64,000 nucleotides of DNA from Actinostola sp. cb2023 (taxonomy: Eukaryota; Cnidaria; Anthozoa; Actiniaria; Actinostolidae): positions 331,501-395,500 of the forward strand of contig JAUJYZ010001545.1 in assembly GCA_033675265.1 (NCBI GenBank). Direction: 5' to 3'. The notes beneath the pieces are model-generated. The model saw only the letters and a list, made by a program, of their open reading frames with translations. It did not search any database and was not told where the DNA came from. Positions within the stretch are counted from its first letter, which is position 1. Every line of letters starts with the position of its first letter. Position numbers and translations under genes: made by a program. Positions 59,991-64,000 of the stretch are shown piece by piece.

Positions 59991-60673
59991 TCCCTCGTTG
60001 TGTTAAGCCACCAGGATTTGGAATTCCAGTTCACACAGAAATCCATAGTTTTTCAGACGCAAGCGACTCAGGCATCGGACAAGTCTCCTATCTGCGCTCA
60101 GTGAATGAGAAGAACGAGGTCCACGTCAGCTTCATCATGGCGAAATCCAGAGTTGCACCTCTGAGGGCCATCTCCATACCGCGCCTAGAATTAACGGCAG
60201 CAGTAGTCTCTGTTAACGTGGCCTCCATGCTAAAGAGAGAGCTCGATGTTGAAAACACCAAGTGCCTTTACTACACCGATTCAGAAATCGTGATGGGTTA
60301 CATCAACAATGATGCTCGTCGTTTCCATGTATATGTCGGTAATCGTGTACAACACATCAGAGATCGAAGCACCCCAAACATGTGGCATCATGTTGCTGGA
60401 AAAAACAATCCAGCAGACGAAGCTTCGCGTGGGCTGACCACAAAGAGCTGATGGAAAGCAACCGTTGGTTCGACGGTCCAACCTTCTTGTGGCAGCAAGA
60501 ACCGCTACCACTCCACGCTCATCGGGACTTTACACTAGACTCCTCGGACGAAGAGCTTAGAAAAGACTCCACATCTGTTCTGGCTACCGAAGTCATCAAA
60601 TGCAAAGGCAAAGAAGTATTTCCAGAAACCTTCGAAGTTCAACGCTTTCACCATTGTTCTTCTCTCAATCGTC
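59991..60673 (+). pseudogene. BEL RNase H and Pol linker
   Basis: FSDASDSGIGQ (60049 onward), LELTAAVVS and YTDSEIVMGYI give the RNase H acidic residues. WHHVAGKNNPADEASRG follows, then a frameshift near 60.45 kb and the WFDGPTFL linker. Interrupted at 60677 by a foldback element. Confidence 0.88.
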
Positions 60674-60677
60674 TTAA

Positions 60678-61352
60678 GGTGGTTCCCGCATAATGAATGA
60701 CCGGTTTGCCGTATTTTTTAACTCGCTCGCTCCGCGTCAATATTGCTTGGATTTTATTGTGCTTAACACAAATACTAATTCAACTATTCTGCCTTTCGAC
60801 GGTGTATTCACAAGTATCATTGTAAGTCGCGTTTTTGAATGCCAGCTGATATTCAAACGACACTATTTTCACTAAAACTGCTGCCAAGCGTTATTCCCTC
60901 GTACGATTTTTTTTAAACTTCGTGAACAGCCTTTTGAGGTCTCTAGTAATGTTCTGACGAAGTAAGAAGGAAATTGATCGAGCCGAAATCACCAATTCAT
61001 ATTTTTGTTGTCAAAATTTGGACCTTTCGGTTGTTACGTGATTTCGGCTCGAACAATTTTTTTCTTTCCTCGTCAGAACATTACTAGGGACCTTAAAATG
61101 CCGTTCACGAAGTTTAAAAAAAATGGTACGAGGGAATAACGCTTGGCAGCAGTTTTAGTGAAAATAGTGTCGTTTGAATATCAGCTGGCATTCAAAAACG
61201 CGACTTACAATGATACTTGTGAATACACCGTCGAAAGACAGAATAGTTGAATTAGTATTTGTGTTAAGCACAATAAAATCCAAGCAATATTGACGCGGAG
61301 CGAGCGAGTTAAAAAATACGGCAAACCAGTCATTCATTATGCGGGAACCACC
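60678..61352. mobile_element. 675-bp near-perfect palindromic element inserted in BEL pol
   Basis: TTAA duplicated at both ends (60674-60677 and 61353-61356). Ends are GGTGGTTCCCGCATAATGAA. The arms are about 320 nt and differ at only a few per cent, with a short AT-rich loop near 61.0 kb. Each arm carries the same 60-codon open frame as a by-product of the palindrome. TTAA duplication suggests a piggyBac- or Kolobok-type helper. Confidence 0.9.
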
Positions 61353-61356
61353 TTAA

Positions 61357-62887
61357 ACGCTCTATCGTTCGCATACAACGAATGATAGAGAAGTTGAGGC
61401 CAAATAAGCAATACAACTGGCGACCCCAACAAGGCCCTCCACAAGTAGAAGAGTTGATTCAAGCAGAAACGCTGATCTTAAAGTCTGCACAACAGCACCA
61501 CTTTCACGCCGAGCTCAAGACGTTGCAGAACATCGACGGCAACACAGACAAGTTCGAAAGTCGTCATAAGGCACGTCATCGAAATCTCAAGATCAAGTAC
61601 ATTAGCAACATCCACAAGTTGGACCCGTTTGTCGATGAGAAAGGATTCCTCAGAATTGGTGGTCGACTACAGTATTCCACATCACCCTATGAGATCAAGC
61701 ATCCTATCATAATGCCAAAACACAGCCACATCACAGAGCTCCTCGTGCGCGAGTTCCACCAAGGGAAGCAGCACCACCAAGGCTACAGCATGACGCACAA
61801 CGCCATAAGGCAAGCTGGATACCACATCATCAACGGTCGTTCCGAAATCTCACACCTCATTGCCAAGTGCATCACATGTCGTAAACTGCGTAGTCGTACC
61901 GAAGTACAAAAGATGGCCGACCTACCAGCTGAACGTGTGAATCCATCGCCACCATTCACGTACACAGGAATGGATGCGTTTGGCCCCTTCTACGTAAAGG
62001 AAGGGAGAAAAGAACTAAAACGATGGGGTCTCATTTTCACCTGCCTAGCTTCACGTGCAATACATCTAAAGACACTCAACGCAATGACGACAGACTCGTT
62101 TATTAACGGGTTGAGGCGTTTTATTGCACGTAGAGGCAAGGTAAGGGAACTGAGATCAGATCAAGGGACCAACTTTATTGGCGCCAAAAACGAGCTAACA
62201 GACGCTCTTAAAGAACTTGACAAAGAACCAATAAAGCAGTTCCTGTCGTCGCAAGACTGCGATCTGATCCATTTCAATTTCAACGTCCCTCAGGCATCCC
62301 ACATGGGAGGCATTTGGGAACGCCAAATACGGACTACGCGTGCCGTCTTGTCATCCCTACTCCGAGACCATTGCAAGCAACTAGACGACGAAGCGCTACG
62401 TACTCTGATGACTGAAGCAGAAAGCATCATCAATTGCCGCCCACTCACAGTAGAAGACATTTCTGATCCACTGGCTGGAGAACCGATTACACCTAACCAC
62501 CTGTTGACACTCAAGACTCAGATTGTGCTCCCCCCACCTGGCAACTTTGAGCCACCAGACCTGTACTCCCGCAAGCGATGGCGAAGAGTCCAATTCTTGG
62601 CCAACCAATTCTGGCTACGCTGGCAGAAAGAGTATTGCAGCCAACTACAAAAGCGTCAGAAATGGCAGCACCCTAAAAGAAACATGGCAGCAGGCGATGT
62701 AGTCCTCGTCTACAACCAAGAAGCTCCTAGAAGTCAATGGCCATTAGCAGTTGTCACAAAGGCCCTCCCAAGCAAAGACGGAGCCGTACGCAAAGTGGAA
62801 ATACAGACCTGCAAGAACGGCGAGAAGAGGTTCTTCCAAAGACCGATCCACAAGCTAGTCCTACTCCTGGCTAAAGAAGAAGACTAA
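61357..62887 (+). pseudogene. BEL integrase (intact frame, part of broken Pol)
   Basis: About 500 codons open. The zinc-binding HHCC region (HQGKQHH ... CITCRK) comes first. The DDE core follows with GMDAFGPF, RSDQGTNFIGA and AESIINCRPL. The C-terminal module WRRVQFLANQFWLRW and GDVVLVYNQEAPRSQWPLA is typical of BEL integrases. Stop at 62887. It is the best preserved part but lies downstream of several frameshifts. Confidence 0.92.
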
Positions 62888-63105
62888 AGATATTTTAGAT
62901 AAACCAAGAGACTTTATTGCACGTATTCAACCATTGTAATCACCTTTTATATCTGGAGTTTATTTCATAGTTTACTTCGTAGTATAATTTCATAGATTCG
63001 TAGATCAATCTTAGAGTTCCAACAAGTTAAATCAGTAACTTGAATTTTTGTAGCACCTTAGTATAATAATTGCACATGTAAATGTAATCACATTTAGGGA
63101 AGCAG

Positions 63106-63886
63106 TGTAAAGGCATGCATGCGCCTTAGTTAATGGTGTTAACTAAGGCGCATGCATGGTGCTGCCTTTGTAATTACATCTGCAAATGGTTAGACCTTCA
63201 CGTCTTCTCGGATAAGGACGTTAAACCGTAGGTCCTGTCTCCCGACCCTAATCTAACCTGTTCACGGGGGACATTAAAAGAACCTGTTGAACTCTTCGTA
63301 AGAGTAGGGGATTGTTACCCGGTTCAACAGCCTACTTCAAATTGGAGGCATAACATACTAACGTACTAACTCCTCATGATTGTAAGCTGCTCGGCTGCCG
63401 TAGGCGTCTTCATATGCAGCCCGAAAAAGTCCTCCATCGGTTGTAAAGCGCATTGAGACAATGTGAAATGCGCTATATAAGAACAACCATTATTATTATT
63501 ATTATTATTAATTATTGACATTCCAATTACGTCACAGGACGTACCTATTTTTTGTAACCTAAGAGAGCAAGTCAGAGCTCATAGAAATTCGACGGGTTCA
63601 CCGTCGTTTGTACACTCAACAATTAAAGACACGTAACCTTGTGGAATTCAAGAGCACTCGTCATACTAGTTTTCACGGATCTCTCCCCTGCTGGAGCTGA
63701 CTGCCGCTATACTATTGATGGACATCCAATCCAAACGGAATCTTATCAAACCACAGGAAGCCCAAGCTGTGGTTTTGTGGAGAATATCGTAAAAATATTT
63801 TCTCCTGTAAATACTGTAATAAAAGACTTGAAACTGAGGTAGTGTCTTGTGGTCTTTATTTACTATCCCTGTGCAAATTTTCAGCG
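63106..63886 (+). repeat. 3' LTR with SINE insertion
   Basis: Starts TGTAAAGG after the purine tract AGGGAAGCAG. Matches the 5' copy to about 63134, resumes at 63509-63711, then differs from the 5' copy. AATAAA near 63820 could be the LTR poly(A) signal. Its right end is a guess from the TTCAGCGA shared with the 5' side. Confidence 0.6.
63135..63508 (+). mobile_element. SINE/LINE-tail insertion in the 3' LTR
   Basis: About 370 bp absent from the 5' LTR. It includes CGGATAAGGACGTTAAACCG and ends TGCGCTATATAAGAACAACC plus an ATT-repeat tail, the common end of many invertebrate SINEs and CR1/L2-like LINEs. An inverted TTAACTAAGGCGCATGCAT next to the insertion forms a palindrome with LTR sequence. 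Confidence 0.65.
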
Positions 63887-63959
63887 AATTTCAGCATTTT
63901 TTAGTGTCTCCCCTCACCCAGTAAAGAAAGAAGGCAAGGAAGGAGACGAAGCTCGAAAA

Positions 63960-64000
63960 ATGGCTTCCAAAGCCGTTCAAATATTGCTCGTTTTTTTCGT
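63960..64000 (+). CDS. Start of an unknown gene, cut by window edge
   Basis: AAAAATGG context, then MASKAVQILLVFF, which looks like the first residues of a signal peptide or membrane anchor. Only 13 codons are visible, preceded by a purine-rich leader. Confidence 0.3.
   Translation, partial: MASKAVQILLVFF

Larger units (their letters stand above)
55979..63886 (+). mobile_element. BEL/Pao LTR retrotransposon, degraded
   Basis: Gag, aspartic protease, RT, RNase H and integrase follow in BEL order on the plus strand, between direct repeats that both start TGTAAAGGCATGCATGCGCC. The purine-rich AGGGAAGCAG just before the 3' repeat fits a polypurine tract. At least seven frameshifts (near 57.24, 57.91, 58.67, 58.82, 59.01, 59.42 and 60.45 kb) and a 675-bp insertion in pol make it inactive. 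Known for the family: no envelope is required. None is seen. Confidence 0.9.

Noticed and set aside
60693..61337. Two copies of a 60-codon protein facing each other
   Set aside because: Same sequence seen on both arms of a palindrome. No domain, so not treated as a gene.

Overview
The window is metazoan nuclear DNA. It has many short exons with GT/AG introns, a single-exon rhodopsin-like GPCR, a BEL/Pao retrotransposon, many small inverted-repeat elements (MITEs) and a very heavy load of microsatellites and minisatellites. The AT-rich composition, the GPCR type and the mobile-element mix suggest an invertebrate, probably an anthozoan cnidarian. That placement is inference, because no marker gene here settles it.

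Region 1 (about 0.4-36.7 kb, minus strand) is one gene, an ortholog of oxysterol-binding protein-related protein 1, long form (OSBPL1A/ORP1L). I could place 29 coding exons by hand. The start codon is at 36680 and the last exon seen ends at 408. The final 30-40 codons lie beyond the left edge. In order the exons encode an ankyrin block, a PH domain, a coiled region, an FFAT motif (EFFDA) and a sterol/phosphoinositide-binding ORD with the EQVSHHPP signature. Splice phases agree from exon to exon. The introns are mostly tandem repeats: (CAGCA)n of 3 kb, a ~110-bp repeat, a 54-bp repeat that fills a whole intron, 3.3 kb of a 43-bp unit, (TGTC)n, a 64-bp unit, (GGTAT)n, (GGAA)n, 4.4 kb of a 144-bp satellite, (AAT)n and a ~39-bp unit. 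Between these sit MITEs, a tRNA-like SINE head, a hAT-like element and a Tc1/mariner-type deletion derivative that keeps only a helix-turn-helix exon pair.

Region 2 (36.7-55.3 kb) holds the GC-richer upstream region of OSBPL1A, a coiled-coil ORF (minus, 40.7-41.7 kb), a class A GPCR (minus, 48.4-49.4 kb), and several copies of two interspersed repeat families. One family carries terminal hairpins. The other is a ~330-370-bp element rich in TACCCTA-like words.

Region 3 (55.3-64 kb, plus strand) has a short ORF like the N-terminus of an integrase-type (rve) cellular or transposon protein. A degraded BEL/Pao retrotransposon follows, with gag, protease, RT, RNase H and integrase. It carries at least seven frameshifts, a 675-bp nearly perfect palindrome with TTAA target duplication inserted in pol, and a SINE inserted in its 3' LTR. 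At the right edge a new ORF with a signal-peptide-like start begins and runs off the window.

The strongest unusual signal is the relation between minisatellites and splice sites in the OSBPL1A gene. Two arrays carry a juxtaposed acceptor-donor motif (CAG|GTAAAT or CAG|GTAATT) in every unit, which resembles recursive-splicing sites. A third array abuts an exon whose conserved 3' end seems to have been displaced.
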